Assembly: GCA_031550325.1 (NCBI GenBank)
Contig: JAVBOR010000007.1
Coordinates: 56,275 to 120,274 of the forward strand
DNA: 64,000 nt
Direction of reading: 5' to 3'
DNA from: JAVBTT01 sp031550325
Lineage (GTDB): Bacteria; Bacillota; Clostridia; Oscillospirales; UBA929
The notes under the pieces were generated by a model. It did not search any database. It was given only the letters and a program-made list of their open reading frames with translations, and was not told the DNA's origin. The translations under genes and the position numbers were made by a program. Positions 52,315 through 60,949 of this stretch are shown piece by piece. Position 1 is the stretch's first letter. Every line of letters starts with the position of its first letter.

Positions 52315-52387
52315 ACAGCGTTAACCAGACACAAGCAGCAAGCGGAGCCGGATCCGTCTGCTGCTTTGTTGTTTGAGGAGGGACGAC

Positions 52388-53260
52388 ATGAAGCTCCAAA
52401 AGCCTAGCGCGCGCGTTTTCGTGCCGGACGGCGCGCCGCTCTCCGAGGCGCTTTCCCGCACAACGGTCCTGTGCGTTGCCGCCCATCAGGACGACATTGA
52501 AATCATGGCCTACGGACACATCAGCCAGTGCTTTGACGCTGACGACCGGTGGTTTACCGGCGTGACGGTCACAGACGGTGCCGGCTCGCCGCGCGCCGGC
52601 GCGTTTGCCTCGATGACCGATGAGCAGATGCGGGCCGTGCGGGCCGACGAGCAGGACAGAGCGGCCGCGCTGGGGCGATATGCCGCGATGGCGCAGCTGG
52701 CCTGGCCGTCTTCGGCGGTGAGATCGGCTGAAAAGGAGCTGGAGGATGAGCTTCTGGAACTGATTACGCGATGCTCGCCCGAAACGGTGCTCACGCACAA
52801 TCTTGCCGACAAGCACGACACCCACGTCGGCGTCGCGCTAAGGGTGATCGGGGCGCTTCGCCGCCTGCCCGGCGGGGCGCGGCCCAGACAGTTGCTCGGG
52901 CTTGAGGTTTGGCGCGGACTGGACTGGCTGTGCGATGACCAAAAGCGCCTGATCGACACCTCGGCGCGGCCGGAGCTGGCCGAGGCGCTTGTGTCCGTTT
53001 TTGAATCCCAGTGCGCGGGCGGCAAGCGCTATGACCTGGCGGCGCTCGGCAGAAGGCGCGCCAACGCGACGTTTTACGCGTCGCACACGGTCGACCCCAT
53101 GGCGTCGTGCGCGTACGGCATGGACCTCACGCCGCTGCTGCGCGACGACGCACTGGAGCCGCTGCAGCTTGTAAGAGCGCAGCTCGCGGCGTTTTCCGGC
53201 GACGTGGAACAGCGGATCTCGGCGCTTACTGTCCCTGTTAAAGAACCTAGGGTTCTTTAA
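52388..53260 (+). CDS. PIG-L/LmbE family deacetylase
   Basis: 290 residues. The zinc site is AAHQDDIEI near the N terminus (the family has AHPDDxE; Gln replaces Pro), plus HDTHVGV near residue 140. These enzymes remove acetyl groups from N-acetylglucosaminyl compounds. The last residues (VKEPRVL) and the stop codon are encoded by the first hairpin of repeat R8, so the native C terminus has probably been replaced. The ATG at 52388 follows GAGGAGGG. Confidence 0.85.
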   Translation: MKLQKPSARVFVPDGAPLSEALSRTTVLCVAAHQDDIEIMAYGHISQCFDADDRWFTGVTVTDGAGSPRAGAFASMTDEQMRAVRADEQDRAAALGRYAAMAQLAWPSSAVRSAEKELEDELLELITRCSPETVLTHNLADKHDTHVGVALRVIGALRRLPGGARPRQLLGLEVWRGLDWLCDDQKRLIDTSARPELAEALVSVFESQCAGGKRYDLAALGRRRANATFYASHTVDPMASCAYGMDLTPLLRDDALEPLQLVRAQLAAFSGDVEQRISALTVPVKEPRVL

Positions 53261-53400
53261 CAAAGCGGGGTGCTGGCCCAAACCGCTGAGGCGGTTTGCA
53301 GGGAAGTGCTTTCCCGGAGTGAATGCGCGAACGTATCCGGTTTCAAGTTTTTGCGCAAAGTAAGCCCGGCGAGTGCCTGCCGCTTGAAGCGGCGCGCCAC
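53236..53400 (+). repeat. Modular intergenic repeat, copy R8
   Basis: a hairpin TGTTAAAGAACC (53236-53247) pairing with GGTTCTTTAACA (53251-53262), spacer AAGCGGGGTGCTGG, b hairpin CAAACCGC/GCGGTTTG (53279-53298), inverted c core (CCCGGAGTGAATGCG, 53313-53327), and a poor e region (GCCTGCCG). The PIG-L stop codon lies in the right arm of a. Confidence 0.72.
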
Positions 53401-53432
53401 CACGCGGCAAGGCCCGATTGGCAATTGAGTGG

Positions 53433-53461
53433 TTTACAGCCGCTGGGCTTTATGATACAAT
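53433..53461 (+). promoter_or_regulatory. Promoter of nifJ
   Basis: TTTACA at 53433-53438, 17 bases, TACAAT at 53456-53461. The nifJ start is 29 bases further. Confidence 0.75.
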
Positions 53462-53490
53462 GCTCCCGTAATTACAAAGGAGGAGACAAA

Positions 53491-56400
53491 ATGAAGAAAA
53501 AAACCATGGATGGGAATACCGCCGCCGCGCATGTAGCGTACGCGTTTACCGACGTGGCAGCGATTTACCCGATCACGCCGTCCTCGGTTATGGCCGAGCT
53601 TGCCGACAAATGGGCGTCGGACGGACAGAAAAACGTGTTTGGTCAATCGGTTAAGGTTGTGGAAATGCAGAGTGAGGCCGGCGCGGCCGGCGCGGTGCAC
53701 GGCTCTTTGGCAGCCGGCGCGCTGACCACGACGTTTACCGCGTCTCAGGGGCTTCTGCTGATGATTCCCAATATGTATAAGATGGCCGGCGAGCTGCTGC
53801 CGGGCGTCATCCATTGTTCGGCCCGCGCGCTGGCCTCGCACGCGCTCAGCATTTTCGGCGACCACAGCGACGTCATGAGCTGCCGCCAGACAGGCTTTGC
53901 GATGCTCGCCGCGACGAGCCCGCAGGAGGTCATGCACCTCGGCGCCGTGGCGCACCTCAGCGCTATTTCGGGCCGCGTGCCCTTCCTGCACTTCTTTGAC
54001 GGCTTCCGCACGTCGCATGAAATGCAGAAAATTGACGCCTGGGACTATGACGAACTGGCCTCCATGCTCGACACTGAGGCCGTGCGCCGCTTCCGCGACA
54101 ACGCGCTTAATCCCGAGCACCCCGTGCTGCGCGGAACCGCCCAGAACCCCGACATCTTCTTCCAGGCCAGAGAGGCCTGCAATCCTTACTACGACGCGCT
54201 TCCCGCAGTGGTCGAGTCGTATATGGACAAGGTCAACAAAGCGGCCGGAACCGACTATAAGCTGTTTAACTACTATGGCGCGCCCGACGCCGAAAAAGTC
54301 ATCGTCGCGATGGGCAGCGTGTGCGACACCATTGAAGAGACCATTGACTTCATGCTCGCGCGCGGGGAAAAGGTCGGACTTGTCAAGGTGCGCCTGTACA
54401 GGCCCTTCGTCGGAGACGCTTTTGTGGCCGCGCTTCCGAAGACCTGCAAAAAGATTGCCGTCCTCGACCGCACCAAGGAGCCCGGCGCGCTGGGCGAGCC
54501 GCTTTACCTTGACGTGATGACGACGCTGGCCGAGCGCGGAATCCAGGGAATCAAAACTGTCGGCGGGCGCTACGGCCTCGGCTCGAAAGACACGCCGCCG
54601 AGCAATATTCTCTCCGTGTACAAGAACCTCGACACAGAGCTGAAGAACAAGTTCACCGTGGGCATCGTCGACGACGTGACCAACCTCAGCCTGCCGCTCG
54701 GAGAAAACCCCGACACGACGCCGAAGGGCATTGTCTCGTGCAAGTTCTGGGGCCTTGGCGCTGACGGCACCGTGGGCGCGAACAAGAACTCCATCAAAAT
54801 CATCGGCGACCACACCGATCAAAACGTGCAGGCCTACTTTGCCTACGACTCCAAAAAGTCCGGCGGCGTGACCATCTCCCATCTGCGCTTCGGCAACGCG
54901 CCGATCAAGAGCACGTATTTTATTTCGAAGGCCGACTTTGTGGCCTGTCACAACCCGAGCTATGTCGACAAGTACAAAATGGTTGAGGACGTCAAGCCCG
55001 GCGGCGTGTTCCTGCTCAACTGCCCGTGGGACGTCGAGGCGCTCAGCCAGAATCTTCCCGCCTCGATGAAGCGCTATATCGCCGAGAACAACGTCAAGCT
55101 CTACACGGTCGACGGCATCGCGCTCGCGCGGGAAATCGGCCTCGGCGGGCGCATCAACATGATTCTGCAGTCAGCCTTCTTCAAGCTGGCCAATATTATT
55201 CCGATTGACGACGCCGTGAAATATATGAAGGACGCCGTGGTCAAGACCTATGGCAAGAAGGGCGAAAAGATTGTCGCGATGAACCACAAGGCCATCGACG
55301 CCGGCCTTGCCAACGTCAACGAGATCGCGGTGCCCGCCGAATGGAAAACTGAGTCCGGCGCCGGAAAGCTTCCCGTGATTGAGGGCCGCGACGAAAAGCT
55401 GGTCTCCTTTGTCAAGGATATTCTACTGCCTGTCAACGCCCAGCAGGGCGATACGCTCCGCGTTTCGGCGTTTAAGGGCGCCGAGGACGGCACCTTCCCG
55501 CAGGGCAGCGCCGCCTACGAAAAGCGCGGCATTGCCGTTGACGTGCCCGAGTGGGTTCCCGAAAACTGCATTCAGTGCAACCAGTGCGCCTATGTCTGCC
55601 CGCACGCGGTCATCCGTCCGTTCGTGATGGACGAGGCCGAGCTGGCCAAAGCGCCCGCCGGAACCAAGAGCCTGAAGATGATGGGCAAGGGCTGCGAAAG
55701 CCTGAGCTTCAGCATCATTCCCTCGACGCTTGACTGCACGGGCTGCGGCTCCTGCGCCAACATTTGCCCGGCCAAGCAGAAGGCGCTTGTGATGAAGCCC
55801 ATCGCCTCGCAGGTTGAGGTGCAGAAACAGTATGACTATGCGTTTGAGCAGGTTTCGGTCAAGCCCGACGCGCTCGCGGCGTTTAAGCCCGAGACCGTCA
55901 AGGGCAGCCAGTTCAAACAGCCGCTGCTCGAGTTCTCCGGCGCCTGCGCCGGCTGCGGAGAGACGCCGTACGCCCGCCTGGTGACCCAGCTGTACGGCGA
56001 CCGCATGTTTATCGCCAACGCCACGGGCTGCTCGTCTATCTGGGGCGGCAGCGCGCCGGCCACGCCCTACACCGTCGACAAGCTCGGCCACGGCCCGGCC
56101 TGGGCCAACAGCCTGTTTGAGGACAACGCTGAGTACGGCCTGGGCATGGCGCTTGCCATCCGTCAGCGCCGCGACCGCCTGACCGATAAGGTCAAGGCTC
56201 TTCTTGCCCTGGATTGGCTGATGCCCGCGCTGCGCGAAGCAGCCCAGAAATGGCTGGACAGCAAGGACAGCGCCGAGGCCTCCAAGGAAGCGAGCGCCGA
56301 GCTGCTCAGCCAGCTCATCGAAGGCGTGACGCACGACTACGCCGACTTTGTTGGCAAGCCCTATGAAAGTTACTGGGACAAAGAAAACTCCTGGTGCACC

Positions 56401-57111
56401 TGCCCGGCTTGCGCGGCAGCCCGCGACATTCTGGACGACCGCGACGTCTTTGTCAAGAAGTCCATTTGGATTCTCGGCGGAGACGGCTGGGCATACGACA
56501 TCGGCTTCGGCGGACTTGACCATGTGATCGCCTCGGGCGAGGACGTCAACATCCTTGTGTTTGACACCGAGGTTTACTCCAACACGGGCGGCCAGGCCTC
56601 CAAGGCCAGCCAGATCGGCCAGGTTGCGCAGTTTGCCGCCGCCGGCAAGGTGACCGGCAAGAAGAATCTCGCCGAAATCGCCATGAGCTATGGCTCGGTG
56701 TACGTCGCGCAGGTCGCGATGGGCGCCAACTACAACCAGACGATCAAGGCCATCACCGAGGCCGAGAGCTACAGCGGCCCGTCGATCGTCATCGCCTACG
56801 CCACCTGCATTAACCACGGCGTCAAGGGCGGCATGGGCAACTCGATGGCAGAGATGAAGCAGGCAGTCGAGGCCGGATACTGGCACCTGTTCCGCTTTGA
56901 CCCGCGTCTGAAGGCCGAGGGCAAGAGCCCGTTCGCGCTGGACTCCAAGGCACCGACAACCGCGTACACTGACTTTATCGGCTCGGAGGTGCGGTACTCG
57001 TCGCTCAAGCTCAGCTTCCCCGATCGCGCCGACAGGCTGTTTGCCATGGCCGACGCCGCCGCCAAGGAGAAATACGCCAAGCTTGAAAAGATGAAAGCCC
57101 TGTACGAATAA
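53491..57111 (+). CDS. nifJ: Pyruvate:ferredoxin (flavodoxin) oxidoreductase
   Basis: 1206 residues, the single-chain form of PFOR. Converts pyruvate and CoA to acetyl-CoA, CO2 and reduced ferredoxin. The N-terminal domain has YPITPSSVMAELADKWAS. Two 4Fe-4S clusters are in CIQCNQCAYVCPHAVIRP and CTGCGSCANICPAK. A further cluster and the TPP site are in SGACAGCGETPYARL, NATGCSSIWGGSAP, and GGDGWAYDIGFGGLDHV. Its presence points to an anaerobe. AAAGGAGG precedes the ATG at 53491; the longer frame reads repeat R8. Confidence 0.96.
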   Translation: MKKKTMDGNTAAAHVAYAFTDVAAIYPITPSSVMAELADKWASDGQKNVFGQSVKVVEMQSEAGAAGAVHGSLAAGALTTTFTASQGLLLMIPNMYKMAGELLPGVIHCSARALASHALSIFGDHSDVMSCRQTGFAMLAATSPQEVMHLGAVAHLSAISGRVPFLHFFDGFRTSHEMQKIDAWDYDELASMLDTEAVRRFRDNALNPEHPVLRGTAQNPDIFFQAREACNPYYDALPAVVESYMDKVNKAAGTDYKLFNYYGAPDAEKVIVAMGSVCDTIEETIDFMLARGEKVGLVKVRLYRPFVGDAFVAALPKTCKKIAVLDRTKEPGALGEPLYLDVMTTLAERGIQGIKTVGGRYGLGSKDTPPSNILSVYKNLDTELKNKFTVGIVDDVTNLSLPLGENPDTTPKGIVSCKFWGLGADGTVGANKNSIKIIGDHTDQNVQAYFAYDSKKSGGVTISHLRFGNAPIKSTYFISKADFVACHNPSYVDKYKMVEDVKPGGVFLLNCPWDVEALSQNLPASMKRYIAENNVKLYTVDGIALAREIGLGGRINMILQSAFFKLANIIPIDDAVKYMKDAVVKTYGKKGEKIVAMNHKAIDAGLANVNEIAVPAEWKTESGAGKLPVIEGRDEKLVSFVKDILLPVNAQQGDTLRVSAFKGAEDGTFPQGSAAYEKRGIAVDVPEWVPENCIQCNQCAYVCPHAVIRPFVMDEAELAKAPAGTKSLKMMGKGCESLSFSIIPSTLDCTGCGSCANICPAKQKALVMKPIASQVEVQKQYDYAFEQVSVKPDALAAFKPETVKGSQFKQPLLEFSGACAGCGETPYARLVTQLYGDRMFIANATGCSSIWGGSAPATPYTVDKLGHGPAWANSLFEDNAEYGLGMALAIRQRRDRLTDKVKALLALDWLMPALREAAQKWLDSKDSAEASKEASAELLSQLIEGVTHDYADFVGKPYESYWDKENSWCTCPACAAARDILDDRDVFVKKSIWILGGDGWAYDIGFGGLDHVIASGEDVNILVFDTEVYSNTGGQASKASQIGQVAQFAAAGKVTGKKNLAEIAMSYGSVYVAQVAMGANYNQTIKAITEAESYSGPSIVIAYATCINHGVKGGMGNSMAEMKQAVEAGYWHLFRFDPRLKAEGKSPFALDSKAPTTAYTDFIGSEVRYSSLKLSFPDRADRLFAMADAAAKEKYAKLEKMKALYE

Positions 57112-57120
57112 GCTTTTTGC

Positions 57121-57151
57121 GTTTGCTCCCCGCATACAGCGGGGAGCAAAC
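57121..57151 (+). terminator. Hairpin after nifJ
   Basis: GTTTGCTCCCCGC pairs perfectly with GCGGGGAGCAAAC. No T-run follows in the plus direction, so termination may be partial. Confidence 0.55.
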
Positions 57152-57180
57152 GTGACTTTACCCACTTTGGGAGGTGCCGT

Positions 57181-58071
57181 TTGCGAAAGACAATTGTGCT
57201 CATGGTTTTTTTGGCCTTGCTGGCTGGCTGTACGCCCGCGTCTCCCGCGTCCTCCGAATCCCCCGCGCCGCCCTCGGCGTCGTCACAGGTCACGCTGCCG
57301 GTGTCGTCGCCCTCGCCCTCGCCTTTGCCGTCGCCATCCCCCTCGGTTTCGCCTCAGGATGAGCTTGGGCTTCTGCAGGCATACAGCCAGGGCTATTTGG
57401 TGGTGATGGACGGCCGGGGGGCAAACTATCAGCCGTGGGTCGACCTGACGTCCGGCGCGTCCGACACACTGAAGATCTATGATCTGACAGGGCAAACCGT
57501 CAGGCTGCTTACGCTTCGGCGCACAGGGGATGACGCCGAGTTTGAGGCGGACGATCAGATTGTGCGGGGCAGGCTGAGCCTGTCGGACGACGCTGGCGCG
57601 GGCAGTCACATCCTCGGCCTCGACGGTCAGGCGGTGTATTCCTTTCTCTATGACCCGCCGGATCCACAGGCGATTGCGCATTTTTGGCAGCGCATGAAGC
57701 TGGAGGATCTGCCGGTGGGATATGACGCCGACCTCGCGCGCGCCGACGGCTGTCTGGTGCTGCAGGACGGCGTGGCCGAGAACATCGGCATGCTGACGGC
57801 GTTTGTGGACACGTTCGGGTTTGACGACGGAAGCTTTTTGCGAGTGTTCAGCGCCGAGGCCGGAAAAGACCCGGTCGTCACGGATATTTCGTTTAACGGA
57901 GAGCGCGCCTGTGTTGCCTCCGCCGAAACCGGCACGGATAAACAGCCTTCCGTGCGCATATATGATGACTGTGACCTGACGCTGGAGGAAAAAGACGGCG
58001 TGTTTCGTTTGGTGCTGTACAGCAACCAGACCCAGAGCGATACGGTGCTGCTTTCGGTGAGGGACGCGTAG
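57181..58071 (+). CDS. Predicted lipoprotein of unknown function
   Basis: 296 residues from a TTG start. A lipoprotein signal ends with lipobox LAGC (Cys 17), followed by a Ser/Pro-rich linker to about residue 58. The remainder is a beta-rich extracytoplasmic domain with no motif I recognise. Unusual Pro-Ser repeats (SPSPSPLPSPSPS) probably space it from the membrane. It is separated from nifJ by a hairpin, so co-expression is uncertain. Confidence 0.8.
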   Translation: MRKTIVLMVFLALLAGCTPASPASSESPAPPSASSQVTLPVSSPSPSPLPSPSPSVSPQDELGLLQAYSQGYLVVMDGRGANYQPWVDLTSGASDTLKIYDLTGQTVRLLTLRRTGDDAEFEADDQIVRGRLSLSDDAGAGSHILGLDGQAVYSFLYDPPDPQAIAHFWQRMKLEDLPVGYDADLARADGCLVLQDGVAENIGMLTAFVDTFGFDDGSFLRVFSAEAGKDPVVTDISFNGERACVASAETGTDKQPSVRIYDDCDLTLEEKDGVFRLVLYSNQTQSDTVLLSVRDA

Positions 58072-58223
58072 AGTGTGTTTTAGGGGACAGAGCCGCCGCC
58101 GCGCGTATTTTGAGAATGAACAGCCGATTTTGCCCTGTGCCTGCGCGATTCAGAGAGAGGGTATCCGTGGGCGCGGCGCTTTTTCGTGATAGATTGGTTT
58201 TTTGTGAAGAAAGGTGTGACCAA

Positions 58224-58946
58224 ATGAAAAAGTATGTGTTTGAGAACTATGACGAGATGAGCCGCGCCGCGACGCTGCTGTTTGCCCAGCAGATTCAGGG
58301 CAAACCGGACAGCGTCCTTGGGCTGGCCACCGGCAGTACGCCGCTGGGACTCTACGCCGGGCTGGCCGAGCTCTGCGCAGAGGGCGACTTGGATTTTTCG
58401 CGCGTGACGACGTATAATCTCGACGAATACTATCCGATCACGCCGGATAATGACCAGAGTTACGCCTTTTTTATGAAGGAAAACTTGTTTGACAAGGTCA
58501 ACATCCCCCCGGAAAACACGCATCTTCCTTCCGGCGAGGCCGCGGATCCTGTGCTGGCCTGCGCGGAGTACGAGCGCGAACTCAAGGCGCATGTGGCCGA
58601 CATGCAGCTGCTCGGGGTGGGGAACAACGGGCATATCGCCTTCAACGAGCCGGAGGAGGCGCTGACGCTGGAGACCCATGTCACCGAACTGACCGAGTCG
58701 ACCATCGCGGCCAACGCGCGCTTTTTTGCCTCTTCCGATGATGTGCCGCGCCGGGCGATGACCATGGGCATGGGCTCAATCCTGCGCGCCAGAAAAATTG
58801 TCGTTCTGATCAGCGGCGCCAACAAGGCGCCCGTGGTGAAGGCCATGTTTTCCGGGCGGCTTGACCCGATGGTTCCGGCGACGTTTCTCCAGCTGCATGG
58901 GGACGTCACGGTCCTCATGGACAGAGCCGCCGCCGAACGGGGATAG
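58224..58946 (+). CDS. nagB: Glucosamine-6-phosphate deaminase
   Basis: 240 residues. Converts glucosamine 6-phosphate to fructose 6-phosphate and ammonia. Motifs: LGLATGSTPLGLYAGLAE (phosphate loop), YNLDEYYPI (active Asp), and LGVGNNGHIAFNEP (catalytic His). The length is normal for the family. I chose the ATG at 58224 with AAAGGTG nearby. nagA is not adjacent. Confidence 0.95.
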   Translation: MKKYVFENYDEMSRAATLLFAQQIQGKPDSVLGLATGSTPLGLYAGLAELCAEGDLDFSRVTTYNLDEYYPITPDNDQSYAFFMKENLFDKVNIPPENTHLPSGEAADPVLACAEYERELKAHVADMQLLGVGNNGHIAFNEPEEALTLETHVTELTESTIAANARFFASSDDVPRRAMTMGMGSILRARKIVVLISGANKAPVVKAMFSGRLDPMVPATFLQLHGDVTVLMDRAAAERG

Positions 58947-59046
58947 AAGGCAGACAAAAACCCTTCGGATCTATCTCAAAGCGAGAGAAGGAGCAGGGAC
59001 GCCGCTTTTGTCATTTAAAGGAGAACTGAAGAGGAAAGGTGAGTCC

Positions 59047-59424
59047 ATGAGCAAACAGATTGTTCACACGGATAAGGCCCCGGCAGCTGTCGGGCCGTAT
59101 GTGCAGGGCGTCAAAACCGGAAGCCTGCTGTTTACCTCGGGTCAGCTTGGGCTGAAGGACGGCCGCCTGGCCGAGGGGATCGAGGCGCAGGCCCATGCCG
59201 CGATGGAGAATCTCGGAGAGATTCTTAAGGCGTCGGGCTCGGACTACGCAATGGTCGTCAAGTGTACGATTTTCCTGCAGGACCTGAGCGACTTCGGCGT
59301 GGTCAACAAGATTTATGAAGGCTACTTTGGCGACAGTTTTCCCGCGCGCTCCTGCGTGCAGGTGGCCGCGCTTCCGCTCGGCGGACTGGTCGAGATTGAG
59401 TGCGTTGCCGAAGTGCAGGCATAG
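59047..59424 (+). CDS. ridA: RidA family enamine/imine deaminase
   Basis: 125 residues. Hydrolyses reactive enamine/imine products of PLP enzymes such as threonine dehydratase. Motifs: APAAVGPYVQGVKTGSLLFT and FGDSFPARSCVQVAALPLGG, including the Arg that binds the carboxylate. The ATG at 59047 follows GGAAAGGTG. Confidence 0.94.
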   Translation: MSKQIVHTDKAPAAVGPYVQGVKTGSLLFTSGQLGLKDGRLAEGIEAQAHAAMENLGEILKASGSDYAMVVKCTIFLQDLSDFGVVNKIYEGYFGDSFPARSCVQVAALPLGGLVEIECVAEVQA

Positions 59425-59447
59425 AGGCGCGAAGGAGGGGAAGGGGC

Positions 59448-60731
59448 ATGGATGAGCAGCGAGAAATGAACGCGCTGCCCGGGGAGGGCGCTGTAAGCCG
59501 GCGCGCTGCCGAGCAGCTGCGCTTTTTATGGGAAGTCGACAAGATGAAGACCGTGCTGCGCCGCACGCTGATTGGCGACAAATCAAGGCGTGAAAATGAC
59601 GCCGAACACTCTTGGCATTTTGCGCTGATGGCGCTGGTACTGTCCGAATATGCGGACAAACAGCGCGTGGATCTGTTTCGGGTGCTTAAAATGGCGCTTG
59701 TGCATGATCTCGTGGAGATTGACGCCGGGGACACCTTTGCCTACGACGAACGGGGAAAAGAGAGCCAGCAGCAAAGGGAAACTCAGGCAGCCGAGCGTAT
59801 TTTCGGCCTGCTGCCCTCCGACCAGGGCGCCGAGCTGCGCGCGCTGTGGGAAGAGTTTGACGCCATGCAGACGCCCGACGCCCAATACGCCGCTGCGATT
59901 GACCGCCTGCAGCCTTTTTTGAGCAACGCCATGACACAGGGCCACACCTGGAGGCTGGGCGGGGTTACGGTCGAGCAGGCGTATGCGCGCATGGCCATGG
60001 TCAAACAGGGCGCGCCAGGGCTTTGGCCGCTCGTGGAGGCGATCGTCGACGACGGCGTGGCGCGCGGATACCTGCAGCGGGACGGCGGGCTAGCGATCCG
60101 CCCCGAGTGCCCTGAGGATTTCCGCGCCGTTGAGGAGCTCACGCGCGACGCGTTTTGGAACCTGCATGTTCCGGGCTGCGATGAGCATCTCGTGGCGCAC
60201 AATCTGCGCGCCAGCGCGATGTTCATTCCCGAGCTGAGCTTTGTCGCGCTGCGCGGCGGTCGTGTGGTGGGAAACATCATGTACAGCCGGGCAGAGATCG
60301 TAGACGATTCAGGCGCTGTGCGCGGCGTGCTCACCTTTGGGCCGCTCAGCGTTTCCCCAGAGCAACAGCGTTCAGGCGTCGGCTCGGCGCTTGTGGTGCA
60401 CTCGCTCGAGGCGGCGCGCCGCCTCGGGTACGGAGGCGTTGTGATCTTTGGCGATCCGGCCTACTATAGCAGGTTTGGGTTCAGAGCCGCCAGGGAGTTC
60501 GGCATTTATTCGGGCGACGGCGTTTTTCCCGTGGCGCATCAGGCGCTTGAGCTGTATGAAGGCGGTCTTGACGGCGTGAAGGGCCGTTTTCGCGAGGATA
60601 GGGCGTTCCGCGTTGATCCCCATGAACTCGAGCTCTTTGAGCAGAGTTTTCCTCCCAAAGAGAAGTTCGTCACCGAAAGCCAGCGGCTTTTTGAGCGGCT
60701 CGCCGGAGAAGTTTTGCCCGATCCCTGTTAG
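59448..60731 (+). CDS. HD-domain nucleotidase-like protein fused to a GNAT acetyltransferase
   Basis: 427 residues. Residues 1-195 form an HD phosphohydrolase of the YfbR/5'-deoxynucleotidase type (RRENDAEHSWHFALMALVL; ALVHDLVEIDAGDTFAYDE). Residues about 208-375 are a GNAT acetyltransferase (LAIRPECPEDFRAVEELTRD; LSVSPEQQRSGVGSALVVHS; DPAYYSRFGF) of the COG3153 type. Both have intact core motifs and are in one open frame, so this is a true fusion. The ATG at 59448 follows GAAGGAGGGG, 23 bases after ridA, likely one operon. Substrates unknown. Confidence 0.86.
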   Translation: MDEQREMNALPGEGAVSRRAAEQLRFLWEVDKMKTVLRRTLIGDKSRRENDAEHSWHFALMALVLSEYADKQRVDLFRVLKMALVHDLVEIDAGDTFAYDERGKESQQQRETQAAERIFGLLPSDQGAELRALWEEFDAMQTPDAQYAAAIDRLQPFLSNAMTQGHTWRLGGVTVEQAYARMAMVKQGAPGLWPLVEAIVDDGVARGYLQRDGGLAIRPECPEDFRAVEELTRDAFWNLHVPGCDEHLVAHNLRASAMFIPELSFVALRGGRVVGNIMYSRAEIVDDSGAVRGVLTFGPLSVSPEQQRSGVGSALVVHSLEAARRLGYGGVVIFGDPAYYSRFGFRAAREFGIYSGDGVFPVAHQALELYEGGLDGVKGRFREDRAFRVDPHELELFEQSFPPKEKFVTESQRLFERLAGEVLPDPC

Positions 60732-60733
60732 AC

Positions 60734-60933
60734 TGTCAAAAAACCGGATGTTTTTTCAGGCTTTTGCGTCGAGCCTGACGGCGCAGCCGACAGGTTCTTG
60801 CCGGATCAAAAGCTGAAAAAGACAGAACAACAACGCTTTCTCGGATTCGCTCCGGGAAAGCGTTTCTTTGCGCGTCTTCGCAAAGACGCGAGCCAAATCC
60901 CCGCTTTGTCAAAGAACCTTTGGTTCTTTGACA
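60734..60933 (-). repeat. Modular intergenic repeat, copy R9 (most complete)
   Basis: A 200-base unit. f end TGTCAAAAAACC (60734-60745), e (core 60767-60780, inverse of R2 and R6), c core CGGATTCGCTCCGGG (60842-60856), d hairpin CGCGTCTT/AAGACGCG (60871-60890), spacer ATCCCCGCTT, a hairpin TGTCAAAGAACC (60907-60918)/GGTTCTTTGACA (60922-60933). The f and a ends form a 12-bp imperfect terminal inverted repeat (one mismatch). The a end is 16 bases from the stop of the C_GCAxxG gene. Modules: a, variable-stem hairpin; b or d, second hairpin; c, CGGATTCACTCCGGG core; e, CGTCAGGCTCGACG core; f, T-rich end; g, terminator variant. Confidence 0.75.
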
Positions 60934-60949
60934 GCCTCTCCCGCCGCCG

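Noticed and set aside
53434..57165. Two long minus-strand frames (505 and 580 codons) opposite nifJ
   Set aside because: Antisense shadows of a canonical pyruvate:ferredoxin oxidoreductase.
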